Positions 47,039-59,491 of a stretch of DNA of 64,000 nt are shown here, in pieces. Under the pieces are notes generated by a model, which was not told where the DNA came from, did not search any database, and was given only the letters and a program-made list of their open reading frames with translations. Both the position numbers and the translations under genes were made by a program. The DNA is from Mikania micrantha (taxonomy: Eukaryota > Streptophyta > Magnoliopsida > Asterales > Asteraceae): the NCBI GenBank assembly GCA_009363875.1, contig CM018687.1:16368963-16432962 (forward strand), written 5' to 3'. Numbering within the stretch: the first letter of the stretch is position 1; every line of letters begins with the position of its first letter.

Positions 47039-49928
47039 TGTCACACCCCCAAATTCCCACGTGCGGTGTCAGACCGCGCGGGTGTGACGTGGCCAGGATC
47101 ATAGCTCTTGGTCATATAGAACGACTCTATATGACTTACACAAGCATACAGTTTTGAAAATAAAACAAGTTTCAATAAAACGCAGCGGAAAAGTTTAATG
47201 TTTAAAGCAGCGGAATAATAAATGGTTACAGCGGAAATGTAAATTGTATCAGACACTACACAATTAATATTGTTATAAAAGACATGAATCCAAAACATAA
47301 GCCTAGGACTAGAGTCTAAATGCATGAGACTCTCCTTGTGTTTCCTCCAGTATGTCCTAGCTTGTGCTGTTCAGTTACCTGAGAATACATGCGAAAACGT
47401 GTCAACTATAAAGTTGGTGAGTTCACAGGTTTAAGTAATTGAAAGCAGTAAACAGATATATACTGGGTATGTTAATTTGTTTGTTTCGTTGGATCCACGA
47501 TCCCGAGTATGTCAGTTCATCTTACCGAAACTTAGACTTGTTGTTTGCCTCCTTGGGTTATCGCGGTACGCAGCAAAAGCTCGATATTACACCCGTTATG
47601 ACCTCTAGTAAACATTGGCACCGAGTGGGGTTTGTCAGGCATAGTAGTACTATGTAATAACGACTCGTTTGTTACACAATTAACGATAAGGGTGTGAGGA
47701 CTTTTGTTGCGATACAGTTACACTCAAAAGTTTTTTTACAACATACCATTCATACATCTAAAACAGTTGCATAATATTCTCACCCCAAAAGTTTAACAAA
47801 ACAGTTAAGTATAAAAGTGGGGCTGTAAACTCACCTTAGTGATAATCGGATAAGATAGCGTAAGCTCCTGCTTGGTAAACGTGTCGGTCACCGGCTACCT
47901 ATATCGTATAACTTACGTGAGTTCGTGTAAGTGACCGTGTTCGTGTTCGTGCTCGTGTTTGTGCTCAACAAACCTTGGTTGTTATGTTTGCCCATGATGG
48001 TCCACCTTGACCGTGTTTGTTCGTGTTTGACTGTATTTGACCATGTCAAGTCAACGACCCGTTGGTGAACCGTGTGTCGGTTGTGATTCGTGTAACATTC
48101 ATGTTAGTGCTCATTGTGTGCAAAACGTGCAAGTTGTGTCTATGGACAACTTACTATTTATAGTAAGTTTCCATTCATGGCAAGTTTCACAACACTTATC
48201 GATTTTAAAGTTCTAGCATGCTCGTTAAGTCCTACGTGATCATGTTAACACATAGCACGTTATCATACGGATCAAATAAGTCATGTTTGCATACAAAAGT
48301 TTCCTAAAAAGGAAAGTTTCTAATTTTAGCAAGTGTGATATCGGAAACCATCTAACTTAGCATGCAATCATCATACTAAGTCATGTTAAGCCATTTAGCA
48401 AGTTCAAAACATACAAAACGTTCATAACCCGATATTCCATAAACTAAAGTTACTATAAATAGTAACTTTGTCAATTTACATACAAATGACCATTCTAATC
48501 ATACCTAAATACTTCTAATCCATTTTTCTATCACAAATCAACATAATATGCCATTTACTATCATCTAAACATGCTCATATAGTCAAAATCACCATTTATC
48601 AATATTTAGTTTATAAAAGTTACTATATATAGTAACTTTGCTAAAAATGATCATAATCAACATCTAAATCACATTCCAAGCATCAATATCATCCTAATAA
48701 CATTCTAATAGCAAATACATATACACGCAAGTTATCAATATCATCCATTTCATCAAAATGTAACTACAAAGTTACTATAATTAGAAAGTTCATCAAAAAT
48801 CACATTTTTAACCATTTTAAATATAACAATTCATGTATCATACTTCCAATATCATCAAGTAACACATTTGAACATTCAAAATCATCCCACAAGCCATGGA
48901 TCATACATGCATGTGGTTTTTCGCTTGTTCATGACCAAATCATGAAATTTCTACATACACAACATCATGGATCGTCATAAATCATTGAAATAACAATATA
49001 GATCATCATAAATCATAGAAATATCCATAAACCTAGATTCATATGGATGAAAATTCGTGCATGCAACATCAAATAGGTTGCATGTGCAATCTAGTGCTTG
49101 CATGTGTGTTTGTGAGTGTTTGTAGGCTTCTAGAGATGAAATACTACCTTCTAAAGCTCCTTGAATCACTGAGATGATGCTCCAACAGTTCCTTGACCTC
49201 CTGGTTCGTTGGTTTGGACAAGAACAAGAAGTAGGTGGTGATCTTCAAGCTTAGAGGGTCTTCTTCCTTGAGTTCTTCAAGTTCCCCAAGCTCAAATATG
49301 GCCTCCAATGGCATCCAGAGCTCAATCAAGGTGGTAATGGCGGAGATAAGCTGAGAGGTTGAGTGTGGAATCGAGCAAAATGATTAAAATGGGTAGACTA
49401 GGCATAATGGTCTTGGTTTTATAAAGATTTGGCGTGCTGGCCTCGTCGCGTACCGCTGAGAGGGTCCAAGATCCTCTCAGCGTACCGCGATGGATTTCGG
49501 GATTCAAATTCCCTCGAGATCCTTCGCGTACCGCCATGGAATTCTTTGTGGGCCATCGTGTACCGCGATGGGTCCCAGAAGAGCCCAATAGGCCCAATTT
49601 CATAGGTTTGATCCGTTCGTCGTTGTTTTCATGCTTATGAACTATCGTTTGGCCTCGTTCGAACTTCCAAGTTCAATGTTTGAGTGTTTCGTGAGGTTTC
49701 GAGTGTGTTGTTACACGATGTGTTAAACGTTCACCAACGTTCGCATTTTCTTAGACACGTGTGTGCGTTTTGCGATAATTCACCGAATTATCGTGTTTGT
49801 GTCAGTATTCGTACCGTCATGCCACGTGTCACACTAAATTAAACTAATTCTAGTGCCACGTGTACAAATGTCAATTAAATAAACATTTAAAAAAATAGAA
49901 GCTGACCTGGAATTTACGGGGTGTCACA
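47039..49928 (-). mobile_element. solo LTR of the element's own family, inverted, between RNase H and integrase
   Basis: 2890 bp. Its reverse complement starts TGTGACACCCCGTAAATTCC and ends GGGGGTGTGACA, aligning block by block with the 36210 and 51318 LTRs but as a distinct subfamily (for example 'ccccgtaaattcc' against 'cctcgtattttcc'). A perfect CCGAC target-site duplication flanks it (47034-47038 and 49929-49933). Removing it restores continuity into the integrase linker. Confidence 0.92.
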
Positions 49929-51216
49929 CCGACGGGGCATACTATTTCATAGACCGGATCTGGATTCCACGCTATGGAGGACTGAGAGGCGTAGTGATAC
50001 ATGAAGCTCATAAGAGCCGATATTCTGTACATCCAGGTTCTGACAAAATGTACCACGACCTGAAGACAACATATTGGTGGCCTAACATGATGTCGGAACT
50101 TGCGACTTACGTGAGCAAGTGCCTAACTTGTTCCAAGGTGAAGGTGGAATATCAGAAACCATCGGGACTACTTCAACAACTCGAGATCTCGATATGGAAA
50201 TGGGAGCAAATTTCCATAGATTTTATCACGAAGCTACCCAAGACAACAAGTGTTGTGACACCATTTGGGTAATCGTATACCGACTCACAAAGTTTGCGCA
50301 CTTCCTTCCCATCAAGGAAACCGAAAAGTTAGATAAATTGACCCGAATTTATCTAAAGGAAGTGGTCACACGGCATGGAGTGACCATCTCAATAATATCT
50401 GATCGCAACAGCCGATTTACGGCACACTTCTGGAAGTCCTTGCACAAGGCATTGGGCACGAGACTGGATATGAGCACTGCCTATCACTCGCAGACTGATG
50501 GGCAGAGTGACCGAATAATTCAGACACTGGAAGACATGCTTCGGGCATGTGTGATCGACTTCGGCAGCAGCTGGAAGACTCACCTAACGTTGGTAGAGTT
50601 CTCTTACAACAACAATTACCACACAAGCATCAAGGCTGCACCGTTTGAGGCACAATACGGGCGCAAGTGCCGATCGCCTATCTGTTGGGCAGAAGTTGGT
50701 GAAATCCAAATAATGGTCCCTGAACTGGTGCATGAGACGACCGAGAAGATCGTGCAAATCCGAAATCGAATGGCAGCAACGCGAGACTGACAGAAAAGCT
50801 ATGCCGACAAAAGGTGCAAGCCTTTGGAGTTCCAGGTAGGAGACCGAGTACTTCTTAAGGTCTCACCCTAGAAAGGTGTAATCCGCTTTGGGAAGCGAGG
50901 AAAGCTAAATCCTCGCTATATCGGACCATTCGAAATTGTCAAATGAATAGCCCCCGTGACCTACGAGCTGAACTTACCACAAGAACTTTGCAGTGTACAT
51001 AACGTCCTCCATGCCTCTAACCTCAAGAAGTGCTTATCAGACGAGATGCTTGCAATTCCTCTAGAGGAAATTCAGATCAATGAACAACTACACTTCGTTG
51101 AGGAACCGGTAGAGATCATGGACCGAGAGATCAAAAAGCTCAAACTCAGTCGCATACCGATAGTCAAAGTGCGATGGAACTCAAGACGTGGACTGGAATT
51201 CACCTGGGAATGCTAG
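49929..51216 (+). pseudogene. gypsy integrase with chromodomain-like C-terminus
   Basis: The HHCC zinc domain is visible (EAHKSRYSVHPG, then CLTCSKVK). Catalytic core: ISIDFITKLPK (first Asp), a frameshift near 50265, ISDRNSRFTAHFW (second Asp), and STAYHSQTDGQSDRIIQTLE. At the third catalytic position the family has Glu (QSE); here it is Asp (QSD). Stops occur near 50788, 50870 and 50943. The C-terminus (50956-51216) has HASNLKKCLSDE and KVRWNSRRGLEFTWE, a chromodomain-like block of chromoviruses. Non-functional. Confidence 0.9.
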
Positions 51217-51284
51217 GACCTAATGAAAAAGAAAAACCCTCACCTATTTTCCAACCAGACAAACACTCACAACACGAACTAAAT

Positions 51285-51317
51285 TTCGGGACGAAATTCC
51301 TTCTAACAAAGGGATGA
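51285..51317 (+). promoter_or_regulatory. polypurine-tract region before the 3' LTR
   Basis: The block 'tttcgggacgaaattcc' is followed by 'ttctaacaaagggatga' directly before the 3' LTR TG. This layout is common just upstream of 3' LTRs in such elements. The purine run itself is short (aaagggatga). Confidence 0.65.
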
Positions 51318-54300
51318 TGTGACACCTCGTATATTCCAGATCAGCTTCTAATTTATTTTAATAATAATTTATATTATTATTACTTACGTGACACTAGAAT
51401 TAGATTAATTTAGTGTGACACGTGACACGATAGTCCAAACATGAACAACCGAGCGATAATTTGATGCATTATCGGAAAACGTACACACGTGTCTTGATTA
51501 ACGGACGTTGGTGAATTTAAACAATCAATGATGAAGTTGATCAAGAATTAAACATTATACAAGCCTATAATGAACTTAATTATAATTAAACTCACGAAAC
51601 GATGTTCATAAACGCTAAACAATCGAAAAACGAAATTAAACAACAAATCTGGGCCAATTGGGCTCATCCAGCCGACAGGGGGTACGCCAAGAGCCAAGGC
51701 TTGGGCGGGAAAATTTTGAATTCTCCGAAACACCAGGCGGTATGCCACGACGCTTCAACTTCTCGAGGCGGTGCGCGCAAGGTATCTGGAAGATATCTGA
51801 ATAAAATAATCTAGGCGGTACGCGAGGCACCTAGTTCGCAGAAAAAAATTATAAGACTCCTCCCAACTCATTTTTTTCACTCCACACCTATTTCACTCGA
51901 CTAAAAACATCAATCCCGACCATTTTCACCCTGTTACGCCATCAACACACATCTGGAGCTAGCTTGAAGCCATCCTTGAGCCACTTTTGAAGACATTGAA
52001 ATCTTGGAGCTTGGGAAAGACATTGTGGAAGCATATCACCATCACCAGCACCTCCTAGCTATTGGAACATCACCATCAGCCACTTCCAGAAACACTCTAG
52101 CTAGTGATTCTGTTGAATCTCAGTGGATTTGAGTTTTAGAAGGTAGTTTCTATGGTCCTTGTAGTCTAAAAACACCCACACACCCACACACATGCAAGCC
52201 ATTATGGCTACATGCAACATCAAGACAATCTCACACGCGAAATATTGGGTTTATAAACCTGGTATTTGTGTCTTGAATCACTGATTTGAAGTATTTGAAT
52301 GATCTATTTGTTAAAATGATGAGATTTGATGGTTGCTTGTTGAGATTGCTATAGATGTTGACTTTTAATGACATGCATGTATGATCCATGTGATTTTAAA
52401 TGATTTTGGATGCAAATGCATGATTATTGATGATGTAGGAAGTGTTTACAAGGATTATTGTGATTGATATTGATAAAAATGAGGATTTGGGCATATTGCT
52501 ATTTATAGTTACTTTAAAGTTACAAAGTATTTATAAATAGTGAAATAAACACTTGCATGTGGTTTAAGATGATGATTTGAGGTTATTACTGATATTGTTA
52601 ACAAGAAATTTGTTTAGATTTGTCAATACGATGGGGATATGAGGTAGTTACAATATTTAGTAACTTTATTGTTGCAAATCGATATTAGATGATGTATAAA
52701 GTATTATAAGTATGTTTAAATGATAAATGGTGACTTATGTGTTGATTATTGATGAAATGGGTTGGTTTGATTTGATAAAATTAATGAAAAACTAGTAAGT
52801 TTTTAAATAAGGAAACTTTTGAGCATGTATAGTGGTTTTGATCATATATGAACAACTTGATGATGTTAATGGATGTAGAAATACATTAGGATGATTTATG
52901 ATGATTAAAATGAGTTTATGCATATACGTACTAAAATTAGTAACTTTAAATTTGGGGATTTTGCTACGAAGAACTATTGAGTGTGTTTTGTTGTGCTAAA
53001 TGATCTAAGATGCCCTATTTATAATACGTGATGTTATTGTATGATTTTTGGTAGTGAAACATGATAAAAATAGGAAACTTACTATATTTAGAAACTTTAA
53101 CATGAAATGTATGCTTATTTGATAATTTGTAACAACGTGCTCTGTGACAATATGATCATATAGGATTAACGAGCATGCTAGAATAACTAACAAGGTGATA
53201 TTATGTGAACTTGCTAAAAATAGAAACCTGTCTAAAAAGGAAACTTACTATGAATAGTAAGTTATCCTACAAACATAACACGTGTGCTCACACATAACAC
53301 ATGACACAAAACGCACGTTGAATGAACACTATAACTAAACAAATCACCAACGAGTCGTTAAGTCAAACACGGTCAACACGACCCACATAACAACTTAGAG
53401 TTGTTTGGACACAAACATGGTTTAGTGAGACCAACACGAACACGAACATAACAGTGAACACGAACTCACAACACTATGTGATATAGGTAACCGCTAAAGG
53501 CGAACAGTTAATCGTTCACGCAACAACCACTACAGAAACTCAGGTGAGTTTACAGCCCCACTTTTACCTTTAACTGTTTTGTTAAACTTTGGGGTGGGAA
53601 TGCTATGCACAACATTTAGATGTATGACTGGTACGTTGTAAAACAACTTTTTTAGTGTGCTTGTATCGCAACAAAGTCCTCACATATCCTTACCGTTAGT
53701 TGTATATTTAACGAGTCGTTATTACGTAGTACTACTGGGTCTGACAAACCCCGCTCCACGACAACTCTGACTAGCGGTCAGGACAGGCGTAATATCGATC
53801 TATGCCGTAGTTTCGCGATAAACTCAGCGGAGGCATTTAAGAGTCTAGTTCGGTAAGATGAACTTAAACTCTCGAGACCATAGGTCTATAACTTAACATA
53901 TCCAGTATATATCTCGCAACTGTTTTTACTTTACTTAAACCTGTGAACTCACCAACTTTATGTTGACACGTTTTAGCATGTATTCTCAGGTAACTGAACA
54001 ACACGATCTAGGATGCACATGAAACACCAAGGAAGAGTCTTGCATGCATCTAGGATTTAATCTGAACAATTTATGATGTTGTATTTTAAAAACAATGTGG
54101 TGTCTTAGACAACTTATTTCTGCTGCGTAACTTTATTACTTTCGGCTGCAAAACAATTAACTAAATTCCGCTGCATTACATAATGTAATTTGATTTAATT
54201 ATCAAAACTGTGTGTTTTCAAACTTATATAGAGTCGTTCCATATGACCGAGAGCTTTGATCCTGGCCACGTCACACCCAGCGGTCTGGCACCGCAAGTGA

Positions 54301-54318
54301 AAATTTGGGGGTGTGACA
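51318..54318 (+). repeat. 3' LTR of the gypsy element
   Basis: 3001 bp, TGTGACACC...GTGTGACA. It retains the roughly 160-bp segment missing from the 5' LTR and lacks a short 'ggcggtac' repeat present there near 36590. It is followed by TTATC, the second target-site copy, and then by transposase sequence. Confidence 0.92.
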
Positions 54319-54323
54319 TTATC

Positions 54324-55179
54324 CAATGATGTTGTGGTTAGATAATTAACAAATATGTTACCGAATTTAATCTTTAACAGCAAATATCTACATGTTAGAT
54401 GTCTTGCTCATATCATTGACTTAATTGTTCAAGTTGGTTTAAAATCACAAGATTAAATTGTTGATTGTGTTCGTAATGTTGTGAAATATGTAAGACAATC
54501 ACAAGCAAGATTTGCAGTTTTTAAGACATGTGTCAGAGAAAGATCGATAGATTCAGGTGCTTTATTATCCCTTGATGTTTGCACAAAATAGAATAATACA
54601 TGCGAAATATTATAAAGTTTATCAAATTTGAAAAGCATTTGTATCATATGATTTGAAAATCCAAATTTTTGTACGGATTTAGATGTAATTCTTGATCATA
54701 CTCACTGGAAGTATGCATAAGATATTGTTGATTTACTCCAACTTTTCAAACAAAAAACAATTGATGTTTCTTGTTCCACTTATGCTATATTACATGAGTT
54801 ATATCCTCAGATTATGGATATAATTCATAACTTAGAGGATACGTTTACAAAAAATAGTCATCTACGTGATTTGAAAAAAAAAATTATCAATGATGAAAAA
54901 TAAGTTTGAGAAGTATTTTGAGGATACATATAAGACGAATATGATGTTTGATTTTGCAGTTATCCTTGATTTGCGAATCAGTAAACGACCTTTTGACCAT
55001 ATTAAACTATCAAAAAATGATATAATCGAAGAAGAATATCAAAATATGCTAGATAAATTGGTTGATGACGTGAAGTTTGAGATGCAGATATTAGTGAGTA
55101 TGAGATATTGTATAAAACGGGAGCTAGCACCTCAGTAAGAAAAGAATGTGACTATGTTCCTAGTTGACACGATAAAAAT
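54324..55179 (+). pseudogene. hAT transposase, central part
   Basis: The sequence continues the codons of 36209 directly ('..NAS|SNDVVV'). Shifted, stop-ridden frames follow. A clean 82-codon frame at 54890-55138 (MKNKFEKYFEDTYKTNMMF, VILDLRISKRPFD) resembles the segment before the hAT dimerisation domain ('aviLDPR.K'). The 54780-54880 part encodes LHELYPQIMDIIHNLED-like residues. Confidence 0.82.
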
Positions 55180-55825
55180 TAGGGGTGAGCAAAAAACCGA
55201 AAAAACCGAATTAACCGAAAAAACCGAACCGAATGAATAACCGGACAAAACCGAACCGAAAAAAACCGAAACCGAATTTTTCGGTTCGGTTTTGGTTTTT
55301 ATAATATGAAAAACCGAAACCGGACCGAACCGAACCGATTTTTAATATTTTTTAAAAATTAATATATATATATATATATGTTGCTATTTTCTTACTTATT
55401 TAACGGGATAAAGACATACAAAAAAGTTTACTGTTGGAGATGGTAAAAATTTAGATGATATGAAATCTACCATTTTAAAAGGTAAAGATCGGAATTATTA
55501 CATATTTAGTTATTTACTTTTGATTTTTTTAAATATAAGAACATGATGATCATTATTTTGTTTTATTTTAGTTAATTGGTGTTCGATCAATTAATTTATT
55601 AATTGTTAAACATGTTTGCATTTTCAATGTTGGGCGTAAGAGAGGAAAAAAAATCAAAAGTAAAAAAAAAGTAAAAAAATCAAAAAAACCGAAAACCGAA
55701 AACCGAACCGAAACCGAAAAACAGAAAACCGAAAAACCGAAAACCGAACATTTTGTAATAACTAAAAACCGACTATGTCGGTTTCGGTTTTAGCCAAAAA
55801 CCGAACTGAACCGTGCACACCCCTA
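55180..55825 (+). mobile_element. hAT-type MITE inside the hAT transposase
   Basis: Ends 'taggggtgagcaaa' and 'gcacacccct(a)' are inverted. The interior begins and ends with dense 'aaaccgaa' / 'ttcggttt' words on opposite strands. Flanks 'ataaaaat' and 'at(t)aaaaat' form an imperfect 8-bp duplication. It contains an AT run at 55361-55379. Confidence 0.75.
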
Positions 55826-56260
55826 AATTAAAAATTCATGGATGACTAAGTTTGAACAATATCGAGGTGTTGATGTTCAACATTTGGTAAGAAGACATAG
55901 TTGGAAACATATCTAAAAGATGAAGTTGAAGAAAAGATAGACAATACTACAATGGTGGAAGACTAATTCAACTAGATATCCAAAGCTATCAAAGATAGCG
56001 AAATGTAAAAATTGTTTTGTTTATGTACTTATATAGAATAATTTATTGTAAGCTACTTGCTTTGTTTTTAAGATATATTGGCAATTTCTTTTTTGACCGT
56101 AGATTTTGAGTCTGTTTTCTCTAAAGGCGGACATGTGGTAAACTCATATAGGAGTTCTTAATCACCCGAAATTGTTGAGGCGCTAATATGTACCAGGTCT
56201 GGTTCTTAGTTCCCAAGTTTATGTTAAACGTTTTTGAATCTGGACCGATAATCACCTCTA
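55826..56260 (+). pseudogene. hAT transposase, C-terminal dimerisation domain with an intron
   Basis: Reads LQWWKTNSTRYPKLSKIAK, then an intron (about 56008-56072, 'gtaaaaattg' to 'tttttaag'), then ILAIS, ESVFSKGGHVVNSYRSS, a stop, and SPEIVEALICTRS. These are the diagnostic hAT family C-terminal motifs. It is followed by the 3' terminal inverted repeat. Confidence 0.88.
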
Positions 56261-58330
56261 AATAAACGATTAAATCCAAATAAACTGAACTAAGTAAACT
56301 GAATTCAACCGAACTGAATTGGTTTTGTGTATGTAAATCTAGTTTTTTTTAGGGTTAGTATAATTAGTCCATATATATTATTAACAAAAATAATAAATTT
56401 ATATCTAATTTCATTTTAGTTGGTTAACTAAGTAAATTAAACAAATCGATTTAAAAAATGATGGAACCGAAAATCAAATTAAAAATTCAAATATGGTTAG
56501 AAGCCAAACCAAAACCCAAATCACAATTTGCTTTGGTTATTTTCAGTTACATATTTGAATTTTTTTATTTTTTATTTTAGTACCCCAATCGCCCTACTTA
56601 ACCATGATATTATTTTTCTTGGAACTCTTGAGTAATGAAACTATAAATCTAGCCACCAAAACTTTTTATTTTTATTAGAAATGGAATATGCCGGTAAAGA
56701 GAAGATACGAATTACTAAAAGTGTAAACGAGTTGAGTGCTTATTATACGCATATAAAAAATCTAATAGAGTTTTTAAAAAATTATATATCAAAGTTAAAT
56801 TCTTCTTAATGATAAAAGATGTTGTATGATGTAATTTCTTATTCATCAAAAAAAAATGTCTTGTGAAAAGTTTAAAAACATTTAAAAAATGGAGAAGTTT
56901 AAAAAAAATTACGCATATAAAAAATCTGATATAATTTGAAAAAAAATTATTTTTATGTATTAATGCTAAACTCATATTACATATATAGATCTAAACTTTA
57001 TAAATCACACACACACATATATATATATATATGATTCAAAAAATAAATTACATTATTCTCTTACATAACATTTAAATTACACATATATCTCATTACCTAA
57101 AGTTTTAAATTGCATATATATACCTTACGTAAAGAAGAAAAAAAATATAAAAGAAAGGCTATATATAATTTAACTTTTAAGTTAGGTATATACGTAATTA
57201 CATTTATAAATAAGAGGATATATACATAATTTTTTCTTCAAACATTCAATAATATGAATTTGAGCTTTAAACAATAAAAAATAATACATATATAATATCC
57301 CACACTCCGAGGCATAGATTCAATTAAGGTGATATTTCTCTTGAATGAGAGAGAGTATGTGGCCAACATAGACTCAAAAATATCAATCAAATCTCTTTAA
57401 AGATGTGGTTCATATTGACCCCTAAGTGAATGGCAAACTAAGTGAAATAAAAATTATCCATTAGGTATTTAAAAACAAGTTTTATCTTTTAAAATGAAAG
57501 GTTATTGGTTCAAGAAACATAAATGACGACTGATTCAAGTAAAACGATTTATTTTCTTATTTTAATAGAAACAATTTGTTTCATTATAACCGTTGTTGAA
57601 ATCTACGTCTCTTTTGTTTTGGTACGAAAGCTTGTTTAAAAAAATAATAATAATAAAAGGTGAGATGTAACGGTCACATGGATAGAGAGGAAGCTTTGTA
57701 AAAATCAGCTGGGCAACTTGACATCTCTTGTTTGAAACACTTGAGATCGCTCCTTCAAAAACCATGTAACAACAACAATCAAACCTAGTAAACTCTACTC
57801 TTAGCATAACTATTTGTAAAATTTAAGAACGGTGGAATGTGAGCAAACCTTACTTAAATCCGCAAAAAGAAAGACTCTATTTAGAGAGATTGTTACCTTA
57901 AATAAACACAAACAATAAAAACTAATAATATAAGAGGCAAAACTGGACATGGTAACCTTTACTCCAGTTATCTTGACTCATACATTGCTATTAACACTAG
58001 CAAAAAAATGGGGTATGTATAACCATCAATTGAATTATTTTATTCGAACCTAGAATATGATTAACAATTTTCCATTAGGTTTAAGTACTAATAATAATAT
58101 GAATATTCTAAAACTAAACCAAATCTTTGACTTAACGTCTTACTTGATATGTATAATCAGAAGCTTGAGTATACGAACCATGATAGATTAAAATAAAAAC
58201 TTTGAAATTTGAGGTTTTTCTTTCTTTTCTTTTTTTGGAATGTTACCAACAGCCTTGATTTGAGTTTAAAATGGAAGAGAATGATTCGGTTAAAAAAAAA
58301 CGTATAATTTAATGTTAATCATTATCTATA
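56261..58330. other. AT-rich intergenic sequence
   Basis: No supported gene. 56270-56570 carries 'aactgaa'/'accgaa' words like small MITEs. 56700-56960 has a local duplication ('acgcatataaaaaatct' twice). 57008-57031 is an (AT)n tract. Confidence 0.45.
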
Positions 58331-58681
58331 TCTATACTACTATATAATACATAAAGGAAGGACACAATGATCTTTTACCAAAAACTCTTAAAATTAAGAG
58401 TTTTACAATTCTTAAAACATGAAGTACAACAAACAAAACTTTAAAAACCATAAACTAAATGGTTTCTTTTATTTTTTAGTTTATCCCATATTGATATATT
58501 TAAAAAATAAAGTATCATATAATAGCTATAAAAAACCTTTTCAAATCAAATAAATCATTTATTCACACTTTTGTCATATCATAGGCATTTTAAATAATGA
58601 ATTTTATCATAATAAACTTTTTAGTTAAATTCAGGTAGTTTAAGTTTTTTACAAGCCGTATCGCGCGGGTATCTCACTAGT
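58331..58681 (+). mobile_element. small non-autonomous Helitron
   Basis: It starts TCTATACTACTATATAATAC after an A and ends 'gccgtatcgcgcggg', ten bases, then CTAGT. Both ends have the usual Helitron form, though the hairpin is imperfect. 351 bp, no coding. Confidence 0.65.
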
Positions 58682-59491
58682 ACTATTATATCTATTTTAA
58701 TGAACTAGCAACTGATAAGGACATGTCTTCTCTATATGCTGCAAAAAATTCATCTTTTCTTGATTCAATTGTAAATTTGTATTCCTTTAACTTTGGCAAC
58801 TAAATTTCTCAACCCTATGATAATTCGTAGTAGATGCCACCATCACCACAGATTGTGATCTGATCTGTGTGGGCGCATAACCGACAACTAGATTTTCACT
58901 TATTCGGGTCAATCATTGATGATATCCCCTATGTTTCGATGGACACATAGTTCCCCAGCGTCGTCGTTCGTTGTGCGTTCTAAAGCCGGTCTCGACTGGC
59001 CACTTTCGGCACCACAATGCTTATGACCACTACTTGCTCCTCAAATCAAATGTGGATTTGTTAAAACTTATTGAGACAAGTCTCACATGGATGGATTCAA
59101 ACAGAATGTAATTGGATACTGTTGAATGTTACAATTTGGGAGTTTAATTTGAAGTATTTTGATGTGCCATTTTATCAATATGTGTATGAATCAATTGTTT
59201 AGTTGAAACAAGGATTAATTTTCTTAAAACTGCGTGTAAGAGATTGAAATAATCAAATTTGCACGATTGATGCAATATGATGTGTTACTTTTCTTCATGG
59301 TAAATGTTTCTTAAAGTGTAATCGCGCCCAAATTTAAAAAGTCCTAAATTTTTGTTTCCGTATTAGGGTTTCGCCGGCTCTAACCATTAAAGACTAATAT
59401 AGTAATATTTTTTTATTTGAAGATGCATAAAGCCAGATATTAAGAATGATTTGATCAAGTACGTAAACATACGACGATTGTAATATAAAAA
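58682..59491. other. intergenic, nothing recognised
   Basis: A GC-richer part at 58830-59040 has no open frame of note and no terminal repeats. Confidence 0.4.

Larger units (their letters stand above)
36210..54318 (+). mobile_element. Ty3/gypsy chromovirus-like LTR retrotransposon, full-length but dead
   Basis: Order: 5' LTR 36210-39076, primer-binding site 39080, extra ORF 39223-40047, gag from 40281, protease, reverse transcriptase, RNase H, integrase, chromodomain-like end, polypurine tract, 3' LTR 51318-54318. The LTRs start TGTGACACC and end TGACA. Target-site duplication is TCATC (36205-36209) and TTATC (54319-54323), one base changed. Domain order and the C-terminal KVRWNSRRG..FTWE block indicate a Tekay/Del-type chromovirus, assigned from memory. 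Two solo LTRs are nested inside. Confidence 0.92.
35361..56260 (+). mobile_element. hAT transposon, split by a retrotransposon and a MITE
   Basis: Terminal inverted repeats are 'taggagtgtgcataaatcgg' at 35361 and the inverted 'tagaggtgattatcggtcc' at 56260. The 8-bp flanks (aatttaac / aataaacg) match poorly. Without the 18.1-kb retrotransposon (36210-54318, plus one target-site copy) and the MITE (55180-55825), the element would be about 2.1 kb. It encodes a hAT transposase, now a pseudogene, in three pieces. Confidence 0.8.

Noticed and set aside
49994..50272. Integrase pieces as an independent functional gene
   Set aside because: It is separated only by a nested LTR and frameshifts from the rest of pol and has several stops.
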